From contig CM043958.1 of NCBI GenBank assembly GCA_014529385.2, positions 138,486,398 through 138,550,397 on the forward strand: 64,000 nucleotides of DNA, given 5' to 3'. Shown one piece after another: positions 43,745-55,384 of this stretch. A program made the translations under genes and the position numbers. Within the stretch, counting starts at the first letter, position 1; every line of letters begins with the position of its first letter. Source of the DNA: Adiantum capillus-veneris. Lineage: Eukaryota; Streptophyta; Polypodiopsida; Polypodiales; Pteridaceae. The notes below the pieces were generated by a model, which ran no database searches, was not told the DNA's origin, and worked only from the letters and a program-made list of their open reading frames with translations.

Positions 43745-43799
43745 AATTCCTCATAACAATGATGAGTAATCAACAATGTTATGAACAACCAACTTGGTT

Positions 43800-46700
43800 A
43801 ACTTTAAAGATTGGAGAAGTGGATTGAATAAACCGTACAAAGTTTAGTCAACTTATCTATCACTCAAACCGAGCCGGGACCTCTAGTGGTGATTGATAGA
43901 CGCACAATTAATCTCATTGAGAAACTGCACATAGAGTGTGAAATGCTTTAGAAGCTACTAATGTCATGAATGTGCCTGCCGCTCCAAATCATCCTTTGCT
44001 AAACACTAAGGCCCATAACACCTAGTGTGCATGCATTTAGCAAAAATAGATCCGAACCTACATATCCATGACCATACTTGCCAACGCTTATGGCTAACAT
44101 TATGCTCATTGCCCATAGGGAAAGAATTGAATCCTTTCCCCTGCAATTATGTGAAAGCCATGCTAACATATTTGGATTACAATAGAATATGAAAATGAAT
44201 CACATTTAGGTACCAAATGAAAATTTCTCATTACATGTGTAAACAACCATCCGTTAAAGTTGTTTAACAATACTTGTAACCTTAACAAGCCTTACCAAGT
44301 CAAAAAATTCTAGCCACCATTGAAATTGTTCCCGATATGATATGCTCAAAATGGTCTAACAAACGGATGTGACTAGCACCTAAGCACACTATCGTTACAT
44401 ATAATTGAATTAAGGGACGTCAGTGTCAGTCCCAGATACTCATCTCCACATGTGGAATATCTCATGTAAGGATGTCCCGAAAAAATGTAATCCATCAAGT
44501 ACAAGATGTACTTGTGTGTGGAGGTGACTATAAACACTCAGCGACATGAGTGAGAGGGAGCCTCATAAACCGTGCTCCACTCTGGCTAAACTGAACTCCA
44601 TGAGTTCCTATACCATGTTGTATCCCTTGTGACAACATGTGCCAAACAAAATCCAACCATGTAGGTCCATAACTGCATAATGCAAAAATGTACTGGGGAC
44701 ACTACGACCCAAAACTCTTTACCACTACATGACCTTGTCATGTCTTTGAAGAGCGATATGGATGAAAGCATTCAAGCTTATATATCCTACTTAATCAAGT
44801 AGTATTGAACTGGTAACCCTGGGTGTCGCTTTTGCAATTCAAACCTCTTGGTTAAAATCTGCAATGCCAAACCCCTTGGTTACACTGCATGGAAACCGTT
44901 CAATTTAGCAGTTAACAATGACCAACACACTCTATCGTGTTCAAAAGTTTGGAATCAACTTGGAAAGTTGAATTTTTTCACTACCCCTTGGTAGATTGTA
45001 GATTACAACTGGGATCGGATCAAACCATGACCCTCAACACCTATGGAGTGATTGTGTATAAGCTTGGGTCATACCCCTGAAAGTACCACTCCTAGAAACA
45101 CAATCAATGCTGCAATTAAGCAATAGTTCTTCTCAAGTTGGAATCTTGTTCACAACTAGATCTTGAAATAATCTTATCTCTCTATGAACAAAAGAGAAAG
45201 ATGTCCAACACCCCAAAGATGGTAGTCATACTAAATTTTCTTGGGTGTTCAAACAAGAGTGAGGCTCTCTTAGTCTATTCATGTCATTCCATGAATTAAT
45301 GGCTTGATAGCAAGGCCATGCCTACTTACTAACCACAAAAAACATCAACCATATTGGTTGCACCTTGTTCCAATGATGTAAAGTACTCCCCACTATAGAG
45401 ATATACAACAATCATAAACCGCTCTACCAGCCTCAATTCTTCCTGAACAGAGACTGATATCATAGCGAAAGTGTAAACAATGAATCCAACTGTATTGGCA
45501 CGCCATGCATGTATGTCAAAAAAATAAAGCGATAAGCCCTTGGCTTCATTGATGATCTCAACAGTGTGAGCCAATGCCAAATGTGCCTTGCACGATGTGT
45601 ACTGGCATGGATACATCACAATTCGTCATTGCTAAATGTAATTGTGAGCTTATATCCTATTATTGCTAGTTTTCTAAACCTATGTGCCATTATCCTTAAT
45701 CCTAGTCAATGGATAGGACTTTGGTACGGAATGGACACCTTACTTCTCTCTAAGTCTATCAAAGCACTTTGCTTTGCCAGCAGAGATATCTTTTTCAAAT
45801 GAAAAGTTAAAAACAAAAAAACAAGTAGAACTAGAAATTGTCTAACCTTGCACCCCTTGGAGAGCAATTGCCTTTTCTTGAATGTGGATTATGGCCATGT
45901 ATGCTGATAAATTTAGAGTTTTTTGGATGGACCCTGCATGCCCTCGTGGTTCATACCGACCTCTAGTGAAAAATGAAGGAGACATGTTGCAAAGTTTCCC
46001 CAAGTTCATATGTTGATAGCATATTTCAAACTTTGAAAACTTCTATGCAATATGCTCTAAAGTGAAGCCTTGCTTCGTAGAAGTCCATTGAAAAGATGAG
46101 ACTGAACGAACCCTGAGTGCTCATAGCTAACACGTGCTCCTGTTGGCACACAAACTCCAAAGCACAAGAAGATTGACCTTGTCAAGCTTGCATAGAGAGT
46201 TGGCCTTGCCGAATCATACCTCTTATTGAGAATCTTGAGATTTCCCAATTGTAACAATAGATAGCTCAAGAAACATAGCTATCAAACGTCATCTAACTGC
46301 CAAACTCTGCTTGATTGAAGCAATCTTTGCTTGTCAAGTTGGCACTGTAAAAAATTTCCTTCAAGATTTGAAACTTAAGTTTAATGTACTTACCAATTTT
46401 ATGTAATCATTGTCCTTGGCATCGGAGTTCGTATTCCCCTTGGTATGGCTGGCTTATACATAATGTTGCATATGTAAAGAAACCGTGCCACAACCTAGAA
46501 AATTGTCTTGATCAATGTAAGTGCATAAACATTTTGCCCACGAAAACCATGTCCTTGCAAATATTCAACCCCAAAACTTGGAGATGTAGAAAGAGAGACT
46601 CTTGTCAGCTTTGTGAATTGCAACAAATGGTCGGCCATGCCGTGCACCTTTGCTACCCGTCAGCCTTGCCGAGCACCTTTGCCGCCTTTGGTAAACAAAG

Positions 46701-47871
46701 AAAATTGACCCGGCACATAAGCTTTGCTCGTGAGAGGCTTTATATGGAGCCTTGCTCCTAGGTCCAACTATGATCACATGTAATGCCTTGCGATGTTCAT
46801 CAAGCATGGTATTCCTCTGCAAAACAAACTTGAGATCAAGCTAAACAAAAATAGACCTGCTTACCCACGACTGTGTTGACCAATTGCGTTTGTCCTTCTC
46901 AATGCTTGATTATGTACTCCATAATCAAAACATGACCAATGTACCTTGGTCGTATGGACGTTGTCAAACACAACCAATACATTGTGGCCAATCTGACGGG
47001 CCTTCCATTGTCGATACACCCATATGATATCCTACTTCCATGCTAAAATCATGACTAGAGAGATTTAAAATAAGATTGAGTTGGTTAATCCTTGATTGTG
47101 TCGAGTAAGATGCAATAATGGAAGCAAAAAAAAAAAAAAACTACCACGAGTGCCTATCAACCAAGCGTACCTTGAAATGATAAAACATTCGGAACCTTGC
47201 CGACTGCAATTTGTAGAATTCAAGTATACCTTGATTCGATGACCATGATTTCTTGCTTCCTTTTGTATCTTTTCCATTGCACATATGTTTGCTAACTTGC
47301 TGAAGATTTTTGTATACTTCGTGTAATTGGGTCATAGCCTCGAGCTCCTCGTGCTACAATCATGCCGACAAGCATTAGCTCATCCCACATCATAACACGT
47401 CAAGGTTATTACCTATGGAGATCACCCCCTGAAGGGTTTTTGGGCGCTTTAAAGGCTAAAAATAGAGGCACCCAATGTGAAGGCAATGTTGAAGCACGGC
47501 CTCCACAACACAACAACCTACACCCTGTGTACTTTTGCTCGCCACTGTTGCTACAAGCTCCTGCAGGATGCACTCAAGAGACAAAAAGTCCTCCCAGCTG
47601 GCAAGGCAAACCTACCAAGCCAGGTTTTATGTAGATCCGCCATGGCCCCTCTTCCACGTAAGCGGCTGCTCCCGTGGTCTTCGGCTTTTGACTTCCTTGC
47701 TTACATATATATGAAAGCCATGCTTCCCACGCCCATCTTCAACCCACAACCATCCTTTTTTGCTTGGCTTCAATCATGCTTCGCATGAGCAACCGCATGG
47801 TGCCCTAGTAGTAGGCAGTCAACCTTCTTCTTGTTCGAGATCCCCCCTCCATCTCCAAAGAGCTCTCCATG

Positions 47872-47945
<74 letters not shown>

Positions 47946-48030
47946 AAATGTCCATGAGAGATTGGAGAGAGAAGGCAAGCATCCCTAGAGATCCATGCTT
48001 TTCCTCCTCCTGTATCACCATTCTCCCCTA
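43800..48030 (-). other. Noncoding interior of member 2
   Basis: No domain recognised. A 66-bp (GA)n tract lies at 47875-47942 near the right end, where member 1 has GAGAGAGAGATCAAGAGAG at about 15170. An A14-A15 run lies at 47127. Confidence 0.55.
47875..47942. repeat. (GA)n microsatellite
   Basis: About 68 bp of GA inside member 2 of the non-autonomous family. Confidence 0.95.
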
Positions 48031-48044
48031 ACCTCTAATACCAG

Positions 48045-48184
48045 TGTAAGAGATTGGGGTAGCACATGCAAATAACCACACAACCATGCCCTATATAGGC
48101 CCTTCGCTTTGCTATATATAGGACCCCCTTTACCACATGTCTGTCATGACCCTTGGCTTGCCCGGTCTTACCCTAGGCCTGATA
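48045..48184 (-). repeat. Right LTR of member 2
   Basis: 140 bp, TGTAAGAGATTGGGG ... TAGGCCTGATA. The expected CA terminus reads TA. GTACA follows. Confidence 0.8.
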
Positions 48185-48189
48185 GTACA

Positions 48190-50090
48190 TATATATTCAC
48201 CCTCCACTTGGTTATTTCTTGAGTACGCTTTCATTCATACACATTCAGGGGTAGCACTAGTTGCTAGGTACCTCTGGATGCAGTCCATCTCAAGGCTTAA
48301 ACTCCATGCTAGGTCAAGTGATGAGAACTCCTCCCCTATGCAAATGCTTCCGCAACTCTTATGTATATTGAAATTGTATAAAAGCGTAAATTGTATATAT
48401 CTTATAGACCCCTTGGGAGGGGTATCTCTCAAAAACAACATTCTGTTTCTTAAATTGTTTTTGAGTTCTCATATTGTTTTGTGCATAGAATGCTATTTTA
48501 GACCTACAGTGGGCCAATGTGGTCTTTTAGACCCCTCAGGATACTTAGGTGTGCTTAAAGATCCATTTGGATATCAATTGCAAAAAATAATTTGAGATAA
48601 ATCTAGGGTGAAAGTTGAGGTTTTGCTAATGGTTAGTGTACAAAGATCTTCAATGTGTCTAAAGCTGCATAATTTGCCAAAATGCTATATTGGCACAAAA
48701 CAATCTAAGCTATATTGCCAAAATGCTATATTGGCACAAAACAATGTAAGCTAAGATCATTCTGGGGCCCTTTGAATTTTTGGTAAAATTTTACAATGTT
48801 AACTCTTTGTGGCTCTCCTCTCAAGGTCAGGGACCATAGGTTGATAAAACCTTGCCTTCCGCATAAAACGATCTGAGCAACAGAGGGGCTCCAAAATGAT
48901 ATGAACCTTTGCCTGCTATCCAAAACAATGTGAGTCACACACGAAGAGGAGAAGCTCACCCCTCCTCCTCTCTTAGCCATAGCGCCTCCCGAAGAACGGA
49001 AGACGACACTAAAATGGGTGCTTCCACGATGGAAACTTGGAAAAAGTGCAATAGTGAGACCAATAGCCAAATGATGAATCAGGACTTTGCCTAGATATAC
49101 GTGGAATTTGAGACAAAATGAGAAATAATGCCTATTCCAACCTTGGTCTCACCTTCTCATCCCAACCCAACCTCTTGAAAACAAACTTGACAACCTCTAC
49201 ACTGTTATTTCCGCTCTTATCACTTGTATACTTCCATTCAAAGATTTGCTTAAAATCGAGTGTGCATTATCGAAGGATGTAACACAAACAAGCCTAGTGA
49301 TAGAATACTACATGAAACACGGGTTGGACCAAGAATTCCTTAAACCTACACCAAAATGGAAACAAAAACCAGTGCTAGTCCATAAAATCTCCTACAAAGA
49401 TGATGATGCCACCAAGGGCAATACCACCCTACCAGTGGAATACAAGGGCCATAATTTTTTGACAATTATGAATATAGGAAGGGCAATACCACCTTGCCAG
49501 TGGAATGCAAGGGCCATACTTTCTTGGCAATTCTGGTGGATACACAGCATGAGTGATTATAGAGACCAAAACCACATGGTAAAAATGGAGAGAGGCTGGC
49601 TCTCTGCAAAGTGTGGATGGTCCTCCAACTAGCATATGGAAGGCTTAAAACCCCCATATAACTACTAGAAAAAGTCCAAGCCACTAGCTGTGGGGTGTAG
49701 TACATTTTCCATAGTATACTTTGGAAGAGCCCCTAACTATCATGTATACTAAATAAACTATTCATGCAGCTCATGGTGGTGCAAGACTAGGGTTATGGCT
49801 ATCTCTGTTTGCAACATGAGGGCATAGCTATGAGAGTCAATCCCTGGGTTATGGTTATCTTTGTTTGCAACATGAGAAGGTAGCTATGGTGGTGCAAGAT
49901 TAGGGTTATGGCTATCTTTGTTTGCAACATGAGGGAGTAGCTATGAGATTCAATCCCACAACGCACAATTACAAGGACACAGCACCCACAAGTGGTTATA
50001 TAGCTACAACTCATTTTTTGTGTGATGAAGACGGCTATGCAATAATCATGATAAGCATGGTGTCAAGCAGCCAAAACCTTGTCGATAGAG
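48190..50090. other. Unassigned 1.9 kb with several short tandem duplications
   Basis: No recognised protein. Tandem repeats: 42-bp unit at 48674/48716 (GCCAAAATGCTATATTGGCA); 65-bp unit at 49416/49481 (GGGCAATACCACC...GGAATACAAGGGCCAT); and three partial copies around 49791, 49857 and 49904 (GGTTATGGCTATCTTTGTTT GCAACATGAG). An open frame at 49246-49632 spans the second repeat but has no known domain. Could be host intergenic DNA or a decayed element. Confidence 0.5.
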
Positions 50091-50099
50091 AGTGACAAC

Positions 50100-51490
50100 A
50101 AATTAATCTTCAGCATGATGAAAACTAATCTTTTAACGTGTCTCCATGGGTATCAATAGGCTTGGAGTCCTCCAGACCAAATCTATGTAGAAATGTCCCA
50201 ATGTACTTTGTTTGACACAAAGCAATACCTTCATCGAAATACTTAAACATTATGCATACGTCGGCAACATACTAAAGAATGATCAGAACTACACCATCCA
50301 TATGCTTGACATACAAAGCACTATCCATTGGACTATTCAAAAGAACTATGCGCAACCTAATAAGCATATATTTTCTCTTACTAAGTATGTGGATTTTGCT
50401 TTTAACCTATACACTTTTGTTTTTGTGTCCTTTTTTTAACAAGCCACTAGGTTGTGCTACAGACACTTTCTCATGTAAATCAATGTACAAAAATAGAGTA
50501 TTAATGTCCAATTGATGCAGATTCCAACCATTATGAGCTTCCAATGCACAAAAGCTACAAATTGTTGTTATATAGCAAATGGGAGCAAAAGTGTCAACAA
50601 AATCAATACCCTTCTCTCGAGCACAACCTTTTGTCACAAATCGAGTCTTATATCAATCAACACTAGCATTATGCATACGCTTGAACTTGAAAACCTACTT
50701 AGTACCAATGAGTTTTTTCCCAGGTTCAAGTTAAACAAAGGTTGCGTGCCACTCTTCATATTGGTATTATATTCACGGATTGCATTGCAACCGTTTTTTT
50801 GAACTTAATGCTTCATTAAATGACAAACGTTCTTTCTCATTATACTTGGCACACCCAAATCATAACAATATGATGGATAAGTGGCATGCTAAGAACCTAA
50901 CCAAAATACAACTAAACAAAAGTGCACTGAATTTACTATCACATAAAGTTTGAACCAGCCATTTTGGCATACCTTTAGCTTGCTCATTTTCAGTCCTATT
51001 CTCAACAAGTACATCTTGTACATATGCATCAATAATTGGCTAACCCATAACATCATTTAAAACTTGCATAGGTTGTACATATGCCTTGTTACGACATACA
51101 TTAAAACTCCCACCATGAAATAGAGGCAACAACATATCATACACATTCTGGAAGATTACATATGTCTCCTTGCTACATGCTTACAAAGGCTGAACTGCAT
51201 CTTCAACAAAATCTACATCTTGATTGATCAAGGTAAGCTTGCTTTGCAGATGATACAATTTGTAACTTTTCTTTCTATACTATAAAAAAGAATTACATTT
51301 CATAGTCTTATCATCTAATTTTCTACGTTTTTGTTGATGGACCAACAACCAAAGACACACGATTGAATTGTAGATGACTTTATTTCCATGCTAAGATTCA
51401 TATAAACAGGGATAGACTGCAACGCTTCAGTGGGACAATTCTTTAGCACATGTCAAGCCAAAACGTATGCGGCAAAGCTTAGCTATTGAT
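50100..51490 (-). pseudogene. Ty1/copia pol remnant: integrase end and reverse transcriptase
   Basis: Minus strand from right to left: the integrase end near 51340-51490 (HVLKNCPTEALQSIPVYM), the RT entry near 50690-50780 (GKKLIGTKWVFKFKRMHNAS), the RT core at 50407-50660 (GCAREKGIDFVDTFAPICYI, HNGWNLHQLDINTLFLY), and the RT end near 50165-50215 (QTKYIGTFLHRFGLEDSKPI). Y/F-V-D-D is not visible: the segment between is short. Many stops. An old, truncated copia copy without visible LTRs. Confidence 0.82.
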
Positions 51491-51530
51491 CATGCATCAT
51501 GCCACCTTCATAAGTGACCTATTTTTTCTC

Positions 51531-51884
51531 TCACCAATGCCATTTTGTTGAGAGATAAACGATATTATACATCGGTGATTTATCCCATAATTCACCTAAA
51601 AAGAAAAAGAATTGACATTGCCTCCCCGGGATCAGAATGAAGGATGTCCATAGAGCAACCAGATACAGTTTCAACCATAACCGATTCTCTCCATAAACAA
51701 TGTGGAATAGATTAAACCCAGTACAAATCTTTTCAAAGACTCTATAAATGCATAATGCTCTATCTAAGTACTCATCCCAATCCTTTGGATGGCCTTCAAC
51801 TAGCTTGAACAACATCTTCTCCAAGATTCCATTAAAGCTCTCAACAAGTCCATTACATTGTACAAACCTTTGAATGATGTTCAA
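51531..51884 (-). pseudogene. Ty3/gypsy integrase fragment
   Basis: Minus strand QCNGLVESFNGILEKMLFKL with catalytic Glu, then HPKDWDEYLDRALCIYRVFE and GFNLFHIVYGENRLWL, the end of a gypsy integrase core. It is adjacent to, but a different superfamily from, the copia remnant at 50.1-51.5 kb, so this is a junction of two old elements. Confidence 0.8.
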
Positions 51885-52084
51885 TGCTTAAGTAAGATTC
51901 CTCACCATAGCCAACTCTAAGAGCAACAAAACATTTCAGACGACTGATGTGGATTCTAAACTTATGCCTACCACTGTAGTTACTGGTAGTTGACGATTGT
52001 CTTGCAAACTTGTGCAAAGTCTTATACTGGGCCTACTTTAATCACCTCAGAACTCACCAGGAGCTGAGCGTGTTCCCTCCTCTC

Positions 52085-52087
52085 TCT

Positions 52088-52128
<41 letters not shown>
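52085..52128. repeat. (CT)n in the PTBP3-like 5' UTR
   Basis: CT-rich tract ending 5 bp before the ATG. CU-rich leader sequence is also what PTB proteins bind, so autoregulation is conceivable but unproven. Confidence 0.9.
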
Positions 52129-52130
<2 letters not shown>

Positions 52131-52132
52131 CG

Positions 52133-52324
52133 ATGGCGGAGCCATCCAAAGTTCTGCACTTCCGGAATGTGGGTTCGGAGATTTCTGAGGTATGTGAGAG
52201 TGCAGGTGCGCCACTGTGTGAGAGAGAGCGAGAGGAAAAAGTTTTAAATTTTGCGCACGCGGAAATGGGGGGGGGGGGGGGGGAGGGGGGAGTGGCGGGG
52301 GATTTCTGAGGTATGTGTGCAGGC

Positions 52325-52390
<66 letters not shown>

Positions 52391-52658
52391 TTTTTGTGTA
52401 TGTGGGTGGGCTTACAGGAGGACCTCAGCCAGCTTGTCAGACCTTTCGGCAAAGTTATAAAACTGGTGATGCTTCGTGCTAAGAATCAGGTACATGCAAG
52501 TAAGCACGAGCTGGGATGCAAAGAGCTGCTGAGTGTACTGTTTTTTAACGCACTTTTTGTTTTTATTGTGTGAGAGTGCAGGCTTTGGTTCAGATGCAAG
52601 ATCTCGCGTCTGCTAGAAGCGTTGTGGAGTACTATGAGAATGCACAAGCAAACGTGAG
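52133..52658 (+). CDS. PTBP3-like polypyrimidine tract-binding protein, exons 1-3 (5' part of gene)
   Basis: Exon 1 (52133-52189) encodes MAEPSKVLHFRNVGSEISE and ends at donor GAG|GTATGTG. Exon 2 (52418-52489) follows acceptor CTTACAG, encodes EDLSQLVRPFGKVIKLVMLR AKNQ and ends CAG|GTACAT. Exon 3 (52582-52658) follows GTGCAG, encodes ALVQMQDLASARSVVEYYEN and AQANVR, ending GTGAG|GTGATC. Joined, this is the first RRM of plant polypyrimidine-tract-binding protein homolog 3: RNP2 VLHFRNVG and RNP1-region LRAKNQALVQM are kept, with no stop or frameshift. Phases (0, 0, 2) match. The family normally has three to four RRMs and over 400 residues. No further exon is seen within 11 kb, so the rest is beyond a long, TE-filled intron or lost. 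The protein would bind CU-rich pre-mRNA in the nucleus and cytoplasm and control splicing and translation. Confidence 0.8.
52190..52417 (+). other. Intron 1 of the PTBP3-like gene with duplicated donor site and (GA)n
   Basis: 228 bp. It holds a second GATTTCTGAGGTATGTG at about 52301 that repeats the exon 1/intron 1 junction (52180-52196), a G-rich run (52268-52291) and about 60 bp (GA)n before the acceptor. Confidence 0.8.
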
Positions 52659-54300
52659 GTGATCATTTTGCCCTTGGACAATCAGAGGTTATGCTTTTTT
52701 GAGCTACAAAAGGGTTATCAGTAGGAATGCATGAGGTTAGAGCAAGTGGCGCTCTAGCTGTTTGTACCAGTTTTCATTTCTGTCTGCATTTATTAGCTTC
52801 AAATCTTGTTGTGACTTGGGAGACTTAAACCCATATTTGCAAAAGATGTTTCCTTTCTTTGTGGCTACTAGCAATTTCATGTAGGTGTATTTAACCTTTA
52901 GCAAACTTTATAGAAGCCGATAGCAATGTGTACATCAGGCTAGCAGGTTTTCAACTGTATTATAGAGAGAAGGAAAATTGGATAGGGAACAAACTAGTGT
53001 ACATAGAAGTTAGGAGTTGGACCTTATATGCTCTTTGGTGCACCCAGCACCCTTCAGTAGTTTTTAATGTTTTTTTCCTCAATAAGTATAATAAAAAATC
53101 ATTTCTTTAGGTACAAAATGCTGCCCATGAGCTACAACTCTCTCAATAAGTTCAGAGACCGCAAATGTACAATGCAAAATAGGCAAGACACGCTGCCCAT
53201 GAGCTACAACTCTCTCAGTATGTTGAGAGACCACAAATGTCCAATGGAAGAATTGTAACAATGTATTGGATTTTTATGGCTAATGATCCATATTATTGAT
53301 TGTTGCAAAGGGATTAAGAGCAACAATTAATTAAATTGACAATCAAGAAACCCAAAATTGAGATTGACGCATGGTTAAGGACAAAGTTTCACGAGACCGG
53401 CTTTCGTTGGAAGAATTTATGAACCTAGAAACCTTTGAGCATACATTATGTAGAGCTCTCTTGAGAAGTGTTGTGGATGATGAAGTCTTAGAACTTCACA
53501 ATCCACCACTTTCATAGCTCGAATTACTAAAACAATTGTTGAAAACAATTTGTGGTTTCATTTTGACTCAAGGCTATGGCACTAAGGATTGTTTGTGGTG
53601 CAAAGAGAGGGGAAGGATGTGTGGAGGATGCTAGGTGTACAAACTCATGTATTCGGCCATGGCAAGATATTGTGGTAACCTTGTAAGTGTATCCGTTTTA
53701 AATTGTCAGCATGAGGTGCTAGGTGGTGAATAACTAAAGTAGACATGAAACATAATAGCAAACTAGTAAAACCACTATCCATGAGAAATTTGCAAAATCC
53801 ATATGTGAGATGTGGAGTTCTCCTTGGACAAGATTAATTGTAATTTTTTTATTAAATTGAAGTGTCAACTTGCTTGTAGAGTCCACTCTCAAAATCTGAG
53901 TACAAGTTATACTGAGGTCTCATATTTAAATCATTTGGTGCTAAAAGCAACCCTTACAAGCTCTATTTTAAAAACTTTTTAGTAAAAGCAATATGTTGAG
54001 TACAAAGCATCAACGAGGGTTTCTTTTTATGTTAGCTCTGCCTTGCCACCACCCGTCCTCTTGATTATTTTGAGATTTGCGTTGCGATTTGCGTCGGAAA
54101 TCACATGCTCATACAATCAACCGATTGTGTTGACACTAATTATTTATGCGTACAATGCTTGCATAAAATGCCTTCATGTTATGTGATTTGCATGCCATTG
54201 GTGAAGCTTTAGAATGCTGAAGACTAGTGACTACTGATATGTTTTAATTAGTTTAGTTTAGCGACTTTACTTTTCTTTTAGAGGAAGTATGGCCGATATT
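52659..54300 (+). other. Intron 3 or post-gene DNA of the PTBP3-like gene
   Basis: AT-rich with no recognised exon. A 72-bp tandem duplication starts at 53121 and 53193 (CTGCCCATGAGCTACAACTC). No LTR or TIR is evident. The expected exon 4 (the GRNVY-type end of RRM1) is not found. Confidence 0.55.
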
Positions 54301-54699
54301 AGATTTCTTTCGTGTCAATGTGTTATGCTCATTGACGGTCCCAACTTTGACTCTTGTAGATCCTCAACGTGTAAGGTGCAGCGGAAGTGAATGTCTCAAG
54401 ATGAGTGCTCCGAATTGTGCTCAAGGGTTCCTTTTACTTACGGAAGGGAGAGCATTCCGTTCCTTTAGTGAGAGAGTGCAAATGATCACAAATAAAGTGG
54501 TAAACATTGTGAATGAAGGTGCTGAGACTGAGAGATAGAGAGAGAAGAATACGACACTAGAATGTTGTCAAACCGTCCTCCAAGGGCCCCACTCTCTATG
54601 GCGAGAGCGGTCTACTATTGATTGCACAAATCTCTACACTGGTCTGAATGCAATGGTCTCGCCGACGATGTCCACGGCGACGAGACGGGATGAAAACTA

Positions 54700-55371
54700 A
54701 AAACACTAAGGGGCTGAAATCTGCAAATCTTGTATCTGTTGAATTCTGACTCTATGTCGGTGACGACGGCGTGATGATGATGCCCTGAAAACGCAGATGC
54801 TGAAATCTGCGAATAGTATCACAAACACTTGCTAGGGCTGGCTGAGCAGACTTGCAGTGACACGTGGCAGTGCAACGTACGGACAGGTTCGCAGATTGCG
54901 GCGCAAATCCCGGAAGGCAATGTAGGGAATCCAAGCTGACGTGGCAGATTTCCGTACAGCAGCTGTACTGCAGTTTTTACGTTAAAAAAAAACTGCCAGC
55001 TTTTATTTTTATGCAAGGCATTAGAAAGAGAGAGAGCTTTGCTTTATTTTTAAGCCTATTTTAAAAGGGCTTTTGACACTTTTGGGGCTCTGCTTTTGGC
55101 ATCCCTTGTAAAATCTTTATAAGTGTGGATGGGCCTCCCACTTCTCAAAGCATCTGGACGCAGAGTTTGAGAGTGTGAGTCTCCCACTCCCTTGTACTTT
55201 GAGTTGCAGATTAATACAAAAAGAAATACCGAAAGGGGCGCTAGTCTTTGGGGCCAATATCTCTAGGCACGGGACTCCGCCGGGCCGTGTCAAATCCATT
55301 GTGAACTGGTTTGAAGTGATTCCTGTCGTGTCGCGGTAGAATCTTGACTTGGAGTGTCCAAGTCTGTTACA
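54700..55371 (+). repeat. 5' LTR (left edge approximate)
   Basis: Shares the block AAGAAATACCGAAAGGGGCG followed by TTTGGGGCCAA with the nested element LTRs (59035, 61036) and, inverted, with 63690. Ends in CA before the PBS. Contains TATA-like CTTTATAAGTGTGG near 55110. Confidence 0.65.
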
Positions 55372-55372
55372 G

Positions 55373-55384
55373 TGGTACCAGAGA
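55373..55384 (+). other. Primer-binding site
   Basis: TGGTACCAGAGA, a variant of the initiator-Met PBS. Confidence 0.82.

Larger units (their letters stand above)
43066..48184 (-). mobile_element. Non-autonomous Ty3/gypsy-derived element with short LTRs (member 2)
   Basis: LTRs at 43066-~43178 (truncated) and 48045-48184 start TGTAAGAGATTG and share the TATAGGCCCTT core. GTACA occurs outside both ends (43061-43065, 48185-48189) as target duplication. On the minus strand a PBS-like TGGTATTAGAG follows the right LTR. Interior blocks match the 8448-15431 element in the same order, including GCATCCTTCATGGATCCA next to the left LTR. Only scraps of pol remain. Compared with member 1 it lacks the solo-LTR insertion, so member 1 minus that insertion is close to its length. 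Confidence 0.85.
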
